From assembly GCF_032854445.1 (NCBI RefSeq), contig NC_088302.1, forward strand, positions 12,395,338 through 12,459,337: a stretch of DNA of 64,000 nucleotides. The letters run 5' to 3'. This stretch comes from Liolophura sinensis. Taxonomy: Eukaryota; Mollusca; Polyplacophora; Chitonida; Chitonidae. Both the position numbers and the translations under genes were made by a program. Positions 12,101 through 23,109 of the stretch are shown here, piece by piece (position 1 is the stretch's first letter; each line of letters opens with the position of its first letter). The notes beneath the pieces were generated by a model. The model saw only the letters and a program-made list of their open reading frames with translations. It did not search any database and was not told where the DNA came from.

Positions 12101-14161
12101 ATGTACACACCACGTGTGTCCATGGGTGACTACCCGTCACTGGCTCTCATGGATATGATAGACAATGAGGAGTCGGAAAGCAATTTTACGCAAACACAGT
12201 GAGTGGAGTCGATCTTCCTGCTAATACACTCTTATCGAACTGTATAAATACAATAGGCCTATCGTTAAACCCGGAACTAACATCACACTACAGCATGTAG
12301 AGTATAATGCCACTCTCACACTGGCCACGGTTGTTCCCGACTGTTCACGTTTGAAGTCGACTTCACTTGGGGCTCTACCCCTAATGTTGTTCTTTCGGCT
12401 TAAAACTAAAGCAGGGATGACAATGGTCACACGTAACCGGTGAAATCGACCCTCTCAACAATTTGCTTCTGTGAGGAAATTCTCGTTTCTTGAAACTTTT
12501 TCTTTGTTTTAATTTGGAACCTTTGTTTTTCTTCTTCTTTAGCGTCATTTTTATCGCGTTTGAGTTCTGTCATTAGTCAGTCTTTTCAACGTAATTCCCG
12601 ACTGAGGACCGAATGTGAAGAACTTGACAACGTTTCTCACATATTATGTTTTTAGGTACAGACAAAACTTTTTGAAACTTACCATTACCTTCGACCAGTT
12701 TTTGTTGGAAACGGTGAAGCAAGTGCCTAAGTTCTCATCAGAGTCCATTGTCAGTAAGTAAACTTCAACATTTATGCTACATTCCCTTAATGAAACTTGC
12801 CTATTCGTTTTTCGGGTTTGGCTACATATCATTAAAGCTAATAATAAACGCGATTTTCATGCCGGAAAAGAAACTCAAAAAGCTATCCCCGTCCGATACG
12901 TTTCGCAGTAAGTACAAATAGTAAACAGTGAACAGTTCAAAGGGGAGAAAATTGTTCACGAAAATTATCTGTGTATACATTAAATGAAGCCTGCCGTATA
13001 TTGCCAAGCATACCTAAGTATTAGTACTGTACCTGTCTAATGGAGTCATTATTTCTCAAAATGACGTCACTACATAATTCATGGCTTGTACCAGCAACAG
13101 TGCTAGATGTCTGCTACTCTAAAAAATGTCATTTACATTTAACGGAAAGTCTTTTGTTTAAGTGATGCTAGAATGTATTTTGTTTTGGCAGATTATTCTG
13201 TCAAATACGGCATACGCATTTTTTTGATTCAAGATGTTGACTTTATTTGACTAACAGGACATTAAGTTGAATAGGTTTTAATATGTATTTCAATATGTAT
13301 TATGTTACAATAACGGAAAAAATTCTAGCATCATTCAAACAACAGACTTTCTTTTAAAATTAACAGATTAATTCTTGAGTGACAAAGCCGTCGGCGGATG
13401 GCCTGTATCAAACTGGCATATATATATATACCAGAATTCAAAATGTTTTCCTGGGCTAACACACAAATATAGAATACTAATATAACTTTCGCGCTCTCAC
13501 CACCACGCCTCCTAGGATGTGGCTTTAATCGTGAACTAGGTAAATAAGGTCGAAAATCTGATTAACTAACTTCACTGATTAATTTATTTACTTGATTGGT
13601 GTTTTACGAGGTACTCAACAATATTTCACTTATACCAGGGCGGCCATCATTATGGTGGGAGGAAAGCGGGCAGACTGACTTAATTGATAAACAGTTGATA
13701 AGCCATTGCACTAGCAAGTATGTAGAGGAAACCTACAAAAAATTCAAATGAAATGGCTAAGCAATACTAACCCCCGTACCTTAACGATATAACATACAGT
13801 AACTCCGTCACTTCGGGCCATTCACGTTACAGTGTCATGGGTTCGTATCCGGCTCAGTTTTTTTTTTCTCTCACTCTTAAATTTGACCAAAGTGAAAAAT
13901 GTACAGCGCAGAACATTAATGAAATAAGTAAATACAATGAAATGAGACCTTCTGTATAGGCCAACAAAATTTCCATCAGTCAATGATAAGAAGTAGCAGT
14001 ATAAATACATTACTCCTCTTTCTCATTTAGGCACTTTGGGTGGACAAATGGGCATGTTCCTGGGAGCCAGCTTACTGAGTGCGGTCGAGTTCTTGGACTT
14101 TCTTCTTCAACTAGTCCTAACTAAGATTCGTAAACGAAGTACAACGTCACCAGAGAAGTGA
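6124..14161 (+). CDS. DEG/ENaC (ASIC-like) sodium channel, complete 8-exon gene (gene B)
   Basis: Exons: 6124-6275, 7388-7934, 8770-8868, 10611-10791, 11416-11472, 12039-12198, 12656-12753, 14031-14161; total 474 aa. All junctions are GT-AG and keep the frame. The start is fixed by an in-frame TGA four codons upstream. Exon 1 carries the gating His-Gly motif (TVHGLKY). Exon 2 opens with transmembrane segment 1 (about residues 52-75), then FPAVTLC and a long extracellular part. Exon 4 has the cysteine block (CRFECRHDY...CQC) and exon 6 CSCLPPCEW. Exon 8 has GGQMGMFLGAS (filter G443-A444-S445) and transmembrane segment 2, then a short basic tail. By eye the degenerin-site residue is a small one (Ser432). 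The protein is a plasma-membrane trimeric Na+ channel subunit; at 474 aa it is somewhat shorter than vertebrate ASICs. Whether protons, FMRFamide-like peptides or another stimulus gate it cannot be told. Confidence 0.95.
6470..7090. repeat. 87-bp tandem repeat in intron 1 of gene B
   Basis: Four good units of about 87 bp (6480-6835) contain AACTTGGTCACACACA and CAATGGATTTTTCTTAAACC. They are followed by a decayed zone of CTTGGTCACACAAAA motifs to about 7090. Because 87 is divisible by three, an open frame of 117 codons with a 29-residue repeat appears on the minus strand. I regard that frame as a by-product. Confidence 0.9.
8300..8590. repeat. 62-bp tandem repeat in intron 2 of gene B
   Basis: About 4.5 units of 62 bp contain CCTTCTCAAATTTCTACATC and a TTTCGAACTTTCGTATTCC-like segment. 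The middle two units are almost identical and the outer ones diverged. It ends about 180 bp before exon 3. Confidence 0.9.
9060..9560. repeat. 20-bp tandem repeat in intron 3 of gene B
   Basis: About 25 degenerate units of 20 bp with the core CTGACACCTAGTCTAGTAC run through about 500 bp of the intron after exon 3. Variants include TGGCACC and CTAATCTAG. Confidence 0.9.
13125..13370. mobile_element. Small terminal-inverted-repeat element (MITE-like), copy 1, intron 7 of gene B
   Basis: The left arm GTTTAAGTGATGCTAGAAT (near 13157-13175) pairs with the right arm ATTCTAGCATCATTCAAAC (near 13322-13340). The imperfect inverted repeat extends outward on both sides for at least 15 more bases. The total is about 230-245 bp with no coding capacity. 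A homologous copy, including interior sequence, lies at about 51,225-51,695, so this is a dispersed element rather than a chance hairpin. The exact ends and target duplication are not resolved. Confidence 0.6.
13577..13680 (-). repeat. SINE family 1 fragment (3' half), intron 7 of gene B
   Basis: It matches the family-1 3' half in reverse: TTTATT-rich tail, GGTGTTTTACG, CTCAACAATATTTCACTTAT, then GGCGGCCATCATTATGGTGG. The tRNA-like head is missing. Confidence 0.75.
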
Positions 14162-14249
14162 ATGGTGAACTGAGGGCACGAGAGAGGTTGGAAAGGAATA
14201 CGATTGGCTTTAACTATCAATGAAGGTCAAAATTGGTTTCATTACAAAC

Positions 14250-14352
14250 CACGTACGACGGGAGAAGAAGTCAACATTGACTTGAACTCACAACGACAGC
14301 TTTGGCGAGAGGTTCCTGGGTCGTTGTGCTGCGCTAGCACGCTAGCCACGAG
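14250..14352 (-). repeat. SINE family 1 head fragment in the 3' UTR of gene B
   Basis: The sequence carries the tRNA-related half only: ACTTGAACTCACA (reverse of box B), GCGAGAGGTTCCTGGGTCGT, then GCGCTAGCACGCTAGCCAC (reverse of box A). It lies within the presumed 3' UTR and creates spurious open frames on both strands. Confidence 0.65.
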
Positions 14353-14704
14353 GATAATGACTTGGGACGACCCACTGTACCCTTTATCCACATGTGAGAA
14401 ATGTAGCACCCCAGAAATGTTGTCAGGAATGATGATTTGTGTTTTCAATTTCTTTGGCAAATTGTGTATTCGATATATTCAAAGGAACTTATTTTGTTCA
14501 CTCTTTGGTAAAGCACTTCGCAAGACTATCAATGACATTTAGACATATTCCTAAGCTAAACTGCTTTCTTTTTGATTTTTACAGTTAAAATATATGGTAT
14601 TAAACGCTATATTTGTATTTTCTAATCAAATGTCGTGTAACGTCTTGTCATTTCGGCTGCTTTTTGCGTTATGCGATCGCAGTGACTTTACTTACTACCT
14701 TTTT

Positions 14705-14710
14705 AATAAA
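14705..14710 (+). terminator. Candidate poly(A) signal of gene B
   Basis: This AATAAA lies about 540 bp past the gene B stop codon. It is a plausible cleavage/polyadenylation signal; AT-richness makes chance occurrence common. Confidence 0.35.
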
Positions 14711-14759
14711 TTTATTCATTTCAACTCAATTAATACATATTTAATTTAAATATTTGTTT

Positions 14760-15290
14760 GATTGTTGTTTAACACCATATACCAGAATTTTTGACCATGG
14801 CAGTCATTTGATAGGTTGGGTATTGGATACACAAACCTCTGACAAGTTATGTCAAACTTTGGCGTAAAGGTGTAAAATATTTAACGTAGCTCAATGAATT
14901 TAAAATAACAGTACAGAAATGTACAGTGCATCCCCGTCCTGTGTGGCAATCTTATCCAGTCAGTGCTACAGCCCTCCTGAAATCTTAACTTTTTTCTAAA
15001 TTGCGCGTATTCAATCCAAACTCATCATATCTGCATGTATGTGCAAGTGAAGATACTTGTAACATTAGTCAGCTATAGCATGGGATGTGTGTGGTCATAT
15101 TGAAAAGACGATGCCAGAATCGAAATGAGGCGTTACAGTAAATGAAGTATAATTTTATATAAAACACATGATGCAACGAAGATGTACACATTTAGGTCCA
15201 ATCCTACTTAGCCAATAAAAAAACAGATTTGAAAACTAGGCTACATAAGTCAACCTCGACGCGTATGAGGATAGAAACCGAATTTAACTT
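14760..15290. other. Intergenic stretch; nothing recognised
   Basis: AT-rich sequence without family-like reading frames. A short stretch near 14,760-14,805 (TTGTTGTTTAACACCATATACCAG) may be a worn SINE family 1 relic, but it is too short to be sure. Confidence 0.4.
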
Positions 15291-15294
15291 TTGT

Positions 15295-15560
15295 ATGCCG
15301 TCCAGAATTTTTCACTTACACGATGGTGGTCAGTACTATGGTGGTAGGACATCGGGCTTAGCTTGGAAGGATGTTGAGTGGGGGGTGGAGTGGGGGGGTC
15401 GTACTCACGACCATCCGCAGGTTGTTGCCGAGCCTCCCCACATACGGCCGGAGGTTACGACAGCGTGAGTTGAACATGAACTCACAGCGACCGCATTGGG
15501 GAGAGGTTTCTTGGTCACTACGCCATGCTGGCAAGCTAAACACCTCCGACACGGCCCCAA
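15295..15560 (-). repeat. SINE family 1, nearly full length, with a G-rich insertion
   Basis: In reverse order it shows the tail-proximal part (AGAATTTTTCACTTACACGA), the middle (CACGACCATCCGCAGGTTG), CATACGGCCGGAGG, the box B region (TGAACATGAACTCACAGCGA) and the head. About 35 bp of G-rich sequence interrupts the middle. The four short open frames across it are SINE artefacts. Confidence 0.8.
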
Positions 15561-17440
15561 AAACAGAATTTAAAGCTTGCATTTTGTTACTACACAGTGC
15601 CGTATATATGTCCTGAGCCAATCGGATAACGATCTACCATTATTAACTCTCGGGTTACATTGGACTTCCATTGGAACCACCCCATGGTAAGGTCGGAACT
15701 GTAACTGTAAAGTCTGTAACTCTTGAGGGTTCCTGTTTTTTTTGTTTTGTTTTGTTTTGTTTTTTTTAAGAGTTGGTCAATTTCCACCCACCCACTATCG
15801 GTGTATACCTGTACAAAACTCCAAGACAACACACAACAGAAACGGACTTTGGTCCAAACAGCCATCTGTCACTACATTCTTCTCCGAAAAGAAAATCCCC
15901 ACGAACTGCCTCAGAACCATTCGATTGGAAAGGCGAAATAATACGTAAGATCATCTAATTAAGTGAAACATTAACGTGAAACTTTGGGCAAACTGCAGTT
16001 TAATTAGTTGCACTACCATCAATTTTTCCTGCTCGCATGTCGATTAAATTACATTTTAATAGGGGGAACACCCCTTACCAAGCTACTTTTTAAGAGAATA
16101 AAAACACACCAGGATAACACACTTTCACAATTTAAGTTTCTTTAATAAATCGATCTCGAAACCACACTCTCGAGGTTACAAGCAATTTGAGACAATATCA
16201 GAAACAGCTCATTGCATATAATTCTCTATGGACTATACTAGTGTCTCAATTATCACATTGTCAAGTTCGGTCTGACCACTTTATGGTTAACTGTCTCTGA
16301 TATACTCATATATATATCGCTTACAATTACTTACATATCATTTCTTGTATGAAACACACGCGCACACGAGTCATCTACTAAAGCAGATATTATCAATTTG
16401 GATTTAACATTTCACAAGGACATACATAAAAACACAAAGAAACTTGTCTTGGAAGTGACAATTAATTTCACCTTTTCTTTTAATTAATTCAACGGTTGTC
16501 TCATGTTCACTAGGTAGTCACGCGCACAGTGGGAATGTTTAAAGAAATTTTATAAGGCAGTCATGATCAAAACGAAATATTAATACTGGCTTTGAAATAC
16601 GGATTCCAGGCAACATACAAACTACCCACGCAGCCCAGCTTGCATGCATATAGACAATGCAGCTTACCATGGCACGTTTTCATTTGCGTATTCAGACCAG
16701 TGAATAAAACAAAGCTCCACAAAAAACTTGAACAGAATAGTGTCAGGCTGCTCCAAACAGGAGCCAAACAAAAAAACTAATTTGCTGTATATAAAAGAAA
16801 GGAGTGCATTAGTTTAGCATAATGCAAAAACTCCGACTAATTTTAAACAAACTTACTTGCGTGTCTCACAAGCTCCAATGGTCAAGCTTGTCTAATGGTG
16901 GCAGTAAAGCGAAATGTAGTGAGCGACGCATGCGCTGTAAGGAATATGATCCTGAAGATGACAAATAAAAATCAGTCTAAATATTTGAAACGCCAAATAT
17001 GCGACCCCCCCCCCTTTCCAAGTATCTATGCTTTTGCATTATGCTAAGCTTTAGTGGGTCTACAAGGTAAGTTAGTTGACAGTCAAGGAAATTGATGTTC
17101 AAATTACCTACACGTATAAGACAGTCCAAGACTGCCTCTGACAAAGAAAGTGTATTGAAAAGTCACGCTTCAGGAAATGTACATGTAAGAATTGATGACT
17201 CTCATTCAAAACCTCATGCAGAAGTGTTTGTCACCATCGATCACAACACTCATCAGACTCTAGGTTTAAACAAGATTACCATACTCCTTAAAAGAAGCCC
17301 ATGTCTCCGTAGTGCATGCCACATCTACTTCTTGTCATGACCATCATTTGTTTAATAACCAGCACTTTAATACATAGTAAACATCACTAAAGCATTGCTC
17401 CTTATGAATATACAAATTCTTGGTTTATTAATATAACAGT
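15561..17440. other. Intergenic stretch between gene B and RNF14; nothing coding
   Basis: It contains a T/TTTTG low-complexity run at 15,732-15,770 and otherwise AT-rich unique sequence. Open frames here are short and shadow each other on both strands, and no family signature was seen. A minus-strand AATAAA at 17,424-17,429 is a weak candidate poly(A) signal for RNF14. Confidence 0.45.
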
Positions 17441-17444
17441 TTGA

Positions 17445-17710
17445 TGTCGTTGTAAAGATGTTAGTAACTATATCAAAATGTCATAATGATGTTAGTAACT
17501 ACAATGAAACATCATTATAACAATGTTAGTAACTACATCGAAACGCCGATATCACAATGATATTAATTTATTTGGGTTTGATGCCGAACTCAAGAATAGT
17601 CCACTTACACAACGGCGGCCAGCATTCTGGTAGGAGGAAATATAGGTATAGAGTCCGCGGGAAATCACGACCATTTGCAGTAAAAAAAATGTCAGTAACT
17701 ACATCGAAAT
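17445..17710. repeat. Short tandem repeat split by a SINE fragment
   Basis: Three units of about 33 bp containing GTTAGTAACTACATCGAAA run from 17,458 to about 17,555. A family-1 SINE fragment (17,563-17,685, reverse) follows, and one more unit (GTCAGTAACTACATCGAAAT) resumes after it. The SINE seems to have inserted into an existing array. Confidence 0.65.
17563..17685 (-). repeat. SINE family 1 fragment inside the 33-bp array
   Basis: It shows GATGCCGAACTCAAGAATAG, CACTTACACAACGGCGGCCA and, further on, ATCACGACCATTTGCAG. These match the 3' half of family 1 in reverse. Confidence 0.7.
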
Positions 17711-17829
17711 GTTGTGTTTATAAACCAAAAAGTTCTATATCCATAAGGAACATTGTGTTGATATACTTCCTCAACAACTACTAAACGTCACCGAAAGCAG
17801 TCAGTAAACATCTAACAACACTATCAGGT

Positions 17830-18060
17830 AACAGGTCAAAGGCTCAGTGGTTTATGTGCTTGCCTTTCAATGGCTAGGTCACACGAGATCTGGGTTCAAT
17901 CCCGGGCAGGAATCCTTCAAGATTCACCTTCTTACAACTGTTCCTGAGGCCTTGATGGCAATAAGCAATCGACAGTACTCTCTCATGTAGACTGACATGA
18001 AGTCTGCCTATTGCCTTCCACCAATATGACAAATGTCACACTTGGGACAGTTTGCCAGTT
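17830..18060 (+). repeat. tRNA-derived SINE (family 3)
   Basis: The head has a box A-like GGCTCAGTGGTTTATGTGC and a perfect box B, GGGTTCAATCCC, at the expected spacing, then a non-tRNA body. The second half of a tRNA acceptor stem is absent, so it is a SINE rather than a tRNA gene. Confidence 0.65.
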
Positions 18061-18124
18061 TACCTTGCCTGAGGTCAGTGGTATACTCTGGTTTCCTTTA
18101 CCCAAAGATACTGGACACAATAGT

Positions 18125-18560
18125 ATAGTTGAAAGTCATAGTACCTCCCACATCCAGTTATTTTACTCATTATTCCTCATCACAGGTTGTAAATACCAAT
18201 GCTCAGTGGAGCACCTCCCACATCAAGTCATTCTAATCATGCTTGGTCAACACCCTGACACCCAAAACCAATCATCATATTTATCATGACTCTTTAATAG
18301 CCCACACACGTTGTAAGCATCTACCACATCCAGTTATTTTACTCATCATTAGTCAACACACATTGTAAATATCAACCCTCAACGGAGGACCTCCCACACC
18401 CAATCATCGCCCTTATCGTTAATCCACGCAAATCATCTGACTGACATCAGCCATCACTGGAGAACCTCCCAGACCCAATTATCACCTTCATCATTAATCC
18501 ACACACATCGTCTGACTGAAAACATCAGCCATCACTGTAGCGCCTCCCACATCCAGTCAT
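18125..18560. repeat. Degenerate 70-78-bp tandem repeat overlapping the stop-codon end of RNF14
   Basis: CCTCCCACATCCAGT-type cores recur near 18,144, 18,214, 18,320, 18,390, 18,465 and 18,543. The last one is the complement of the final RNF14 codons and stop (…DDWMWEALQ*). Neighbouring units share CATCATTAATCCACACACATC and GACTGACATCAGCCATCACTG. The array thus runs from the coding 3' end into the 3' UTR or flank. Its copies are more worn than those in the CCDC138 arrays. Confidence 0.75.
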
Positions 18561-21500
18561 CCTCATCATCTACACCATTTGTCTGTATCCCCTCAAAAAG
18601 CCGGTTGAAGCATCCCTGGCCTGGCTGGTTGAAGTGACTATAGGGGTTGTTTCGTGACAGAATGTGGTTACAGATCCAGCAGAAGTAAGCTCTGCACTTC
18701 ATGCAGGTCATCTTGTTACAACCGTCTATCTTCTGAAACATTAGAGGAACTATGGTTATGTTAAAGTTTTTTTGCACAAAATTAGGGCATGAACTATAAA
18801 GCCGTATATGACATAAGAGCTTTAATAAGCTCACTAGAAGAATTCTATATAAAATAAAAAAACAGAAAATAATGAGCAAACCACTCCAATTAGAGGACAA
18901 ATTCATATCCTTTCAAAAATATTCTGACTGTTCAACTATGCCAGAACTTCAATGAGGGCCCAAAACATATGCCTTTATGTACTTTTACCTGTACTTTTTT
19001 ACCACTAAACTGGGACATATACATAAATATTTCCCTATACGTGAACACTACACTGGGGCACATATTTTTATCTGCATGTGAGCACTACACCAGGGAATCT
19101 ATATTTATCTGTATGCAAGCACTAAACTGGTACACCTATATTTACCTGCATGTAAGCACTACACCAGGGCATCTATGTTTATCTGTATGTGAGTACTACA
19201 CTAGAACACATACATGTATATTAACCTGAATGCGAGCACTAAATTGTGACACCTATATTTACCTGTATGTGAGTCCAACATTGGGACACCTACATTTACC
19301 TGTATATGAGTACAACATTAAAACACCTATATTTACCTGCATGTGAACACTACACTGGGACACCTATATTTACCTGTATGTGAGCACTACACTGCGGGCA
19401 CTGTTTGGCAAACTGGTCAAGCCACTCGTTTGAGTAAGCCTCCTCTACAGCATTTCTGAGAGTCTGTTTGCCATAACGTTTTTCCAGGTAATTCTTTTCC
19501 TCTTCAGTACCTTTCAGGTATTCCTCTCGTAATTTTCTCAATTCATCTAAAATTGGACATATCATGATCTGTATTTCTACTCATCAAAATATTACAAAAA
19601 ACAAACCTTCACATTATACACATTTAATACCCAATGGCAACCACTATAAACAATATGGAGCCTCTTTAATACAATGGCAATAAAGATACATCAAGATTCA
19701 GACCACATACATTTGTTCTCTCCTGCACAAATTCTAACACACGAAGTGCAATATATTTTATCAAAGTTTATACTGTTTACTTCTTGTCCATAGTATCCTG
19801 GTTAAATGAATGAATTAAATGAATATAACAATAGCAGACACCAAACACAAAGTACATGTACATGCAATTATAAACATTATGTGAGAACACATAAAATGAT
19901 AAAAACTAATGCCCTGAATTCCTTACCTGACCTCACCCTACATGGAGACAATCCATGATAGGTCAGTTTGCACAGAGTACAGAAGACATAGCAGCATCCG
20001 GGGCAGTTTCCGAGGCTGCTTTCCCGGTCAATGATGACGGGGCACTGACATGAGGGGCGTGGACAGTACACAATGTCCAGCATGGTCTGCAGGCTCGTCT
20101 GTAGTAGCAGCTCATCATATTTGGTGAACAGCTCAGTGTCAACTAGACCCTGAACCTAGACAATAATACAGAACTGAGAGAAGATTCCACCAGACATGTT
20201 ACTACTTAAAAAACATAGTTCAGTGTACTGAAGTTGTCCACAGGCTTCCCAGAGTCATATCTCTACCATTCCCTCCGGCTCTGCCCGGTTTCCTCCCATC
20301 ATATTGTCAAAAAAGTGAAATAGTCTTGAGAACGACGTTAAAAACCAATCAAATAAATAAACAAAAATCTCTACCCTACTCACTGTGCGCCTCTGGTGCT
20401 CGTGTGCTGTTTCTGTGTTGCGGATCATCAATATGATTTACTACCATATATGTGCGCTTGAATCACAAGCAGATGGAATTCAAGTCCAGTTCATGCTGGC
20501 CTCCTCTGCGGCCAAACGTCTGCCAGCATCCTGTGGATGGTTGTGGGTTTCCACCGGGCTCTGCCCGGTTTCAAGCCCAGTTTCCACCCACCATAATGCT
20601 GGCCACTGTCGTATAAGCGAAATATTCTTGAGCACAGCGTAAAACACCAATCAAATAAATCAACCAGATAAACTGACAGACAAAATTGACGGACACACAT
20701 ACATACACCTAAATATTTATACATGCTTTATAATATGAAGAGGAGAAGTATTAGATGCTGCCTTGTGGTAAAGTGACATCAATTCACTGGCGAATCTGCT
20801 TTTTGCAATGAACATCAGACAGACACAGGCACGACCCAACACTTTAGAACTCCTTACAAAGAGAACAAATAATCTTACCTGTGATGGATGGGCTTGAGAC
20901 TCGCACTTATCTGCTGGACACATCAACCCATTAACATTGCCTTCCTTAATTTGAACTGTAAAGTAGTCTCTCATACAGTCTTTACAGTACACATGGCCAC
21001 ATCCCACAAACATAATACAGTGAGCACCAAGCTTCTCCAGAAAACACACTTCACAAGAGAAGCATTCTTTTTCAAACTGTCTTCTTTTCTCATGCTTGTC
21101 GTAGTCTAGTATCGTTGGCAGAAGACGGTCTTGGCTGGCAATGTCTTGTATAGCTCTGGAGTCCCAAGTTAGGGCAGAGCCTGAAGGTTTTCCTGATGTA
21201 CTAAGACTGCCCTCCTCATTCTTACCCACAGAGTCCCGGGGGGCTGAGCCACGCCCAGATAACCTGCGCTTCCGAGATAGCACATTGGACAGGTCAAGAG
21301 GAGACTCTAAGCCTAGATGTGTGAAGGCCTCGTCCTGGAGGAAGCTCATCCACTGGAACAAAATAACCATACCCTTGTTTTCCTCCCAAACTGAATCCAG
21401 TTTCTGACACAAGGACGTCAACTGTGGAAGAAAACGTAGCTATTATTGCTTCTTGTGAACTACTTATACTACCATGTGGTAACTGAGTTATTCAACTGGC

Positions 21501-23075
21501 TGATACATTTTAAGCTATTCTCATGACAGTTTCACTTTAATAGTTGAAATTGATTTGTTTATCTGATGTTTCTTAAAGCTACACTCAAGAATTTTTCACT
21601 TAGACCATGGTGGTCAGTTTACTGTATGAAGGAAACCTGAGCATCCAGGGGTACTCACAAACTATCTCACATATGACACACAGATATGCACACCATACTG
21701 GTATTCGAGAAACATTAGACTATACTAATTGCAAGTCTGCCACACTGACACAGTGTTTTTCGCACGCTGACTATCATCAAGGATCCATTAGCAGCAAGAT
21801 GGAGGAAATCTTTTGGTATTTCAGATCAATTCAAGACATTTCACAAGATTATCAATACTGTCATTGTTCAGCTGCATTCTATTAAAAATGACAACCACAA
21901 AATTTTTCAAAAATGAACTTGGACTAAATAGAGGCTGTGAATACCTGCTGCATGGTAAGCCACTTGGAAGAGAGGGTGTAGCTTGGGGGTCTGGTCGAGG
22001 GGTAATTAGGAGGCAGCTGGAAGTTTAGCACCACAGGTGGCAAGTAACGCACCTTGTGCAACTCGGCTTGTTCTGTCAACAGTGAAGGGATTGATACAGT
22101 ACAAAAACTAAAACAAACTTTACAAATGGTTTATATGAGAAAATGGAAAATTCTGTTTCTTTGTTTAGGCTCAAATGTAACTTCTTTAGCATTTTGTTCT
22201 CACAGCTTTCTCACTGGAATGTCATTCTGAAGGTGCCAAACAACTGGAGTCTCGAGGACGGGTTACACAGAAGGTCCAGAGAACAGTAGAAGGCATCGTT
22301 TTCTTCCGAGACATTGTAGTGCGTGTGTACTTCATATACCTTCTATCAACAAACACACACCGATAATTGTGATGCCATAAAGGGAAGAACAAATGAGTTC
22401 ACAGCTTTGGACGTCTTAATACAGGCAGGGAGCAGTTTTAGGACTTCCCCATTACAGCATAATGATACTAAGGTGACCTGTAGTTTTAATATGTATTTAC
22501 ACTGGGAAACAAGCAATGAATTACAAATGATTAGCAATTTCAAAATGACCTGACAAGTTAGTGATGAACCTCTCCATATGTTCATGCCTACTGAGATTTA
22601 GATTTGCACACCATACTGGTGGAAGACAAGTTGTCTCCAACACATGTGATACTGCGCACAAAGTCCTCGACAACGCCACTGACAGTTTGTAACTATGACA
22701 CCTGTGAACAGTTTATAACAGAGCAGATGCAAATGGCTGCAGATGAACCCTTTATGTGTCTTGAGTTTAGGAATCGCACACCTTACTCAGTGAGCTACTT
22801 TTCACTCATAACACAACTCTGTATTAGTACATTCATAGCACTCAAGTATATTATTAGTGCACAGTTGGTATATAAAGTGTCTATGCAGCAGTGATCATAC
22901 CCGCCCCTTGCGACTGGTTTAGTTGGACATGAAAGTCATCTGGCAACTGAGGATTCCACAGGAACTGTCCTCCTGCTTCCTCCCCTTCCTCTGCAGGGGT
23001 TGATGTGAACACAGACTCGTCAAATATGTGAGATAATGCCAGCAATTCGTCATCTTGCTCTTCCTTATCGGTCAT
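18532..23075 (-). CDS. RNF14: RNF14, RWD-containing RBR-type E3 ubiquitin ligase
   Basis: Minus-strand exons: 22901-23075, 21945-22072, 20879-21421, 19927-20155, 19374-19546, 18532-18732; 482 aa (human about 474). The start ATG follows an in-frame TGA in the same exon. An RWD domain spans about residues 5-140 (DELLALSHIFDE, LPPNYPSTRPPSYTLSSKWL, FQWMSFLQDEAF). A low-complexity linker follows. RING1 starts at C221 (CFSCEVC...CGHVYCKDC). Next come the IBR (CPRPSCQCP...GNCPGCCYVFCTLCKLTYHG) and RING2 (CPQC...DGCNKMTC...FCWIC). C421 in DGCNKM aligns with the RBR catalytic cysteine, so the ligase looks active. In the family the enzyme takes ubiquitin from an E2 as a thioester. Vertebrate RNF14 acts with GCN1 on stalled ribosomes and was first described as an androgen-receptor coactivator. 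Two tandem arrays are built from its exon 5 and exon 6 ends. Confidence 0.97.
18970..19396. repeat. 37-bp tandem array built from the 3' end and 5' splice site of RNF14 exon 5
   Basis: About 11 units of 37 bp. Read on the minus strand, a unit is CAGTGTAGTGCTCACATACAG followed by GTAAATATAGGTGTCC. The first unit is the last 21 coding bases of exon 5 plus the first 16 intron bases; the others lie in the intron downstream. Several copies keep CAG|GTAAAT, so the array is a series of possible donor sites. 37 is not a multiple of three. Confidence 0.9.
20268..20368 (+). repeat. SINE family 1, 3' fragment, RNF14 intron 3
   Basis: It shows GGCTCTGCCCGGTTTCCTCC, a gap, GTGAAATAGTCTTGAGAACG and the terminal CCAATCAAATAAATAAA tail. 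Confidence 0.75.
20474..20668 (+). repeat. SINE family 1, 5'-truncated copy, RNF14 intron 3
   Basis: It starts at the box B region (ATTCAAGTCCAGTTCATGC) and runs through GGTTGTGGGTTTCCACCGGG, CACCATAATGCTGGCC and the CCAATCAAATAAATC tail. A short duplication of the GCCCGGTTTC segment is present. Confidence 0.85.
21576..21645 (-). repeat. Short SINE family 1 relic, RNF14 intron 2
   Basis: ACACTCAAGAATTTTTCACTT is followed by CCATGGTGGTCAGTTTACTG. This matches about 70 bp of the family-1 3' part in reverse. Confidence 0.5.
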
Positions 23076-23106
23076 CACCAAACAAAAACACCTTCACAGC
23101 AGGCAA
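23076..23106 (-). other. RNF14 5' UTR part of exon 1, with a likely acceptor upstream
   Basis: On the minus strand CTGTTTTATTTCAG ends at 23,107, followed by 31 bp containing an in-frame TGA before the ATG. A separate non-coding first exon further upstream is therefore likely. Its position was not found. Confidence 0.5.
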
Positions 23107-23109
23107 CTG

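Noticed and set aside
14204-14542. 112-codon plus-strand open frame after gene B
   Set aside because: It lies across the 3' UTR and a reversed SINE head and overlaps a similar frame on the other strand.
15229-15954. Cluster of open frames on both strands
   Set aside because: They fall in a SINE and in low-complexity T-rich sequence and overlap in several frames.
17835-17915. Possible tRNA gene (box A and box B present)
   Set aside because: No matching acceptor stem or 3' end; it continues as a SINE body. The same holds for the heads at 1,062 and 40,095.
18969-19229. 86-codon plus-strand frame with repeated Cys/His-rich peptides
   Set aside because: It is the antisense of the 37-bp repeat array of RNF14.
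22881-23081. RNF14 start three codons earlier than chosen
   Set aside because: The codon at 23,079-23,081 is TTG, not ATG; the first ATG in frame is at 23,075, after an in-frame TGA.
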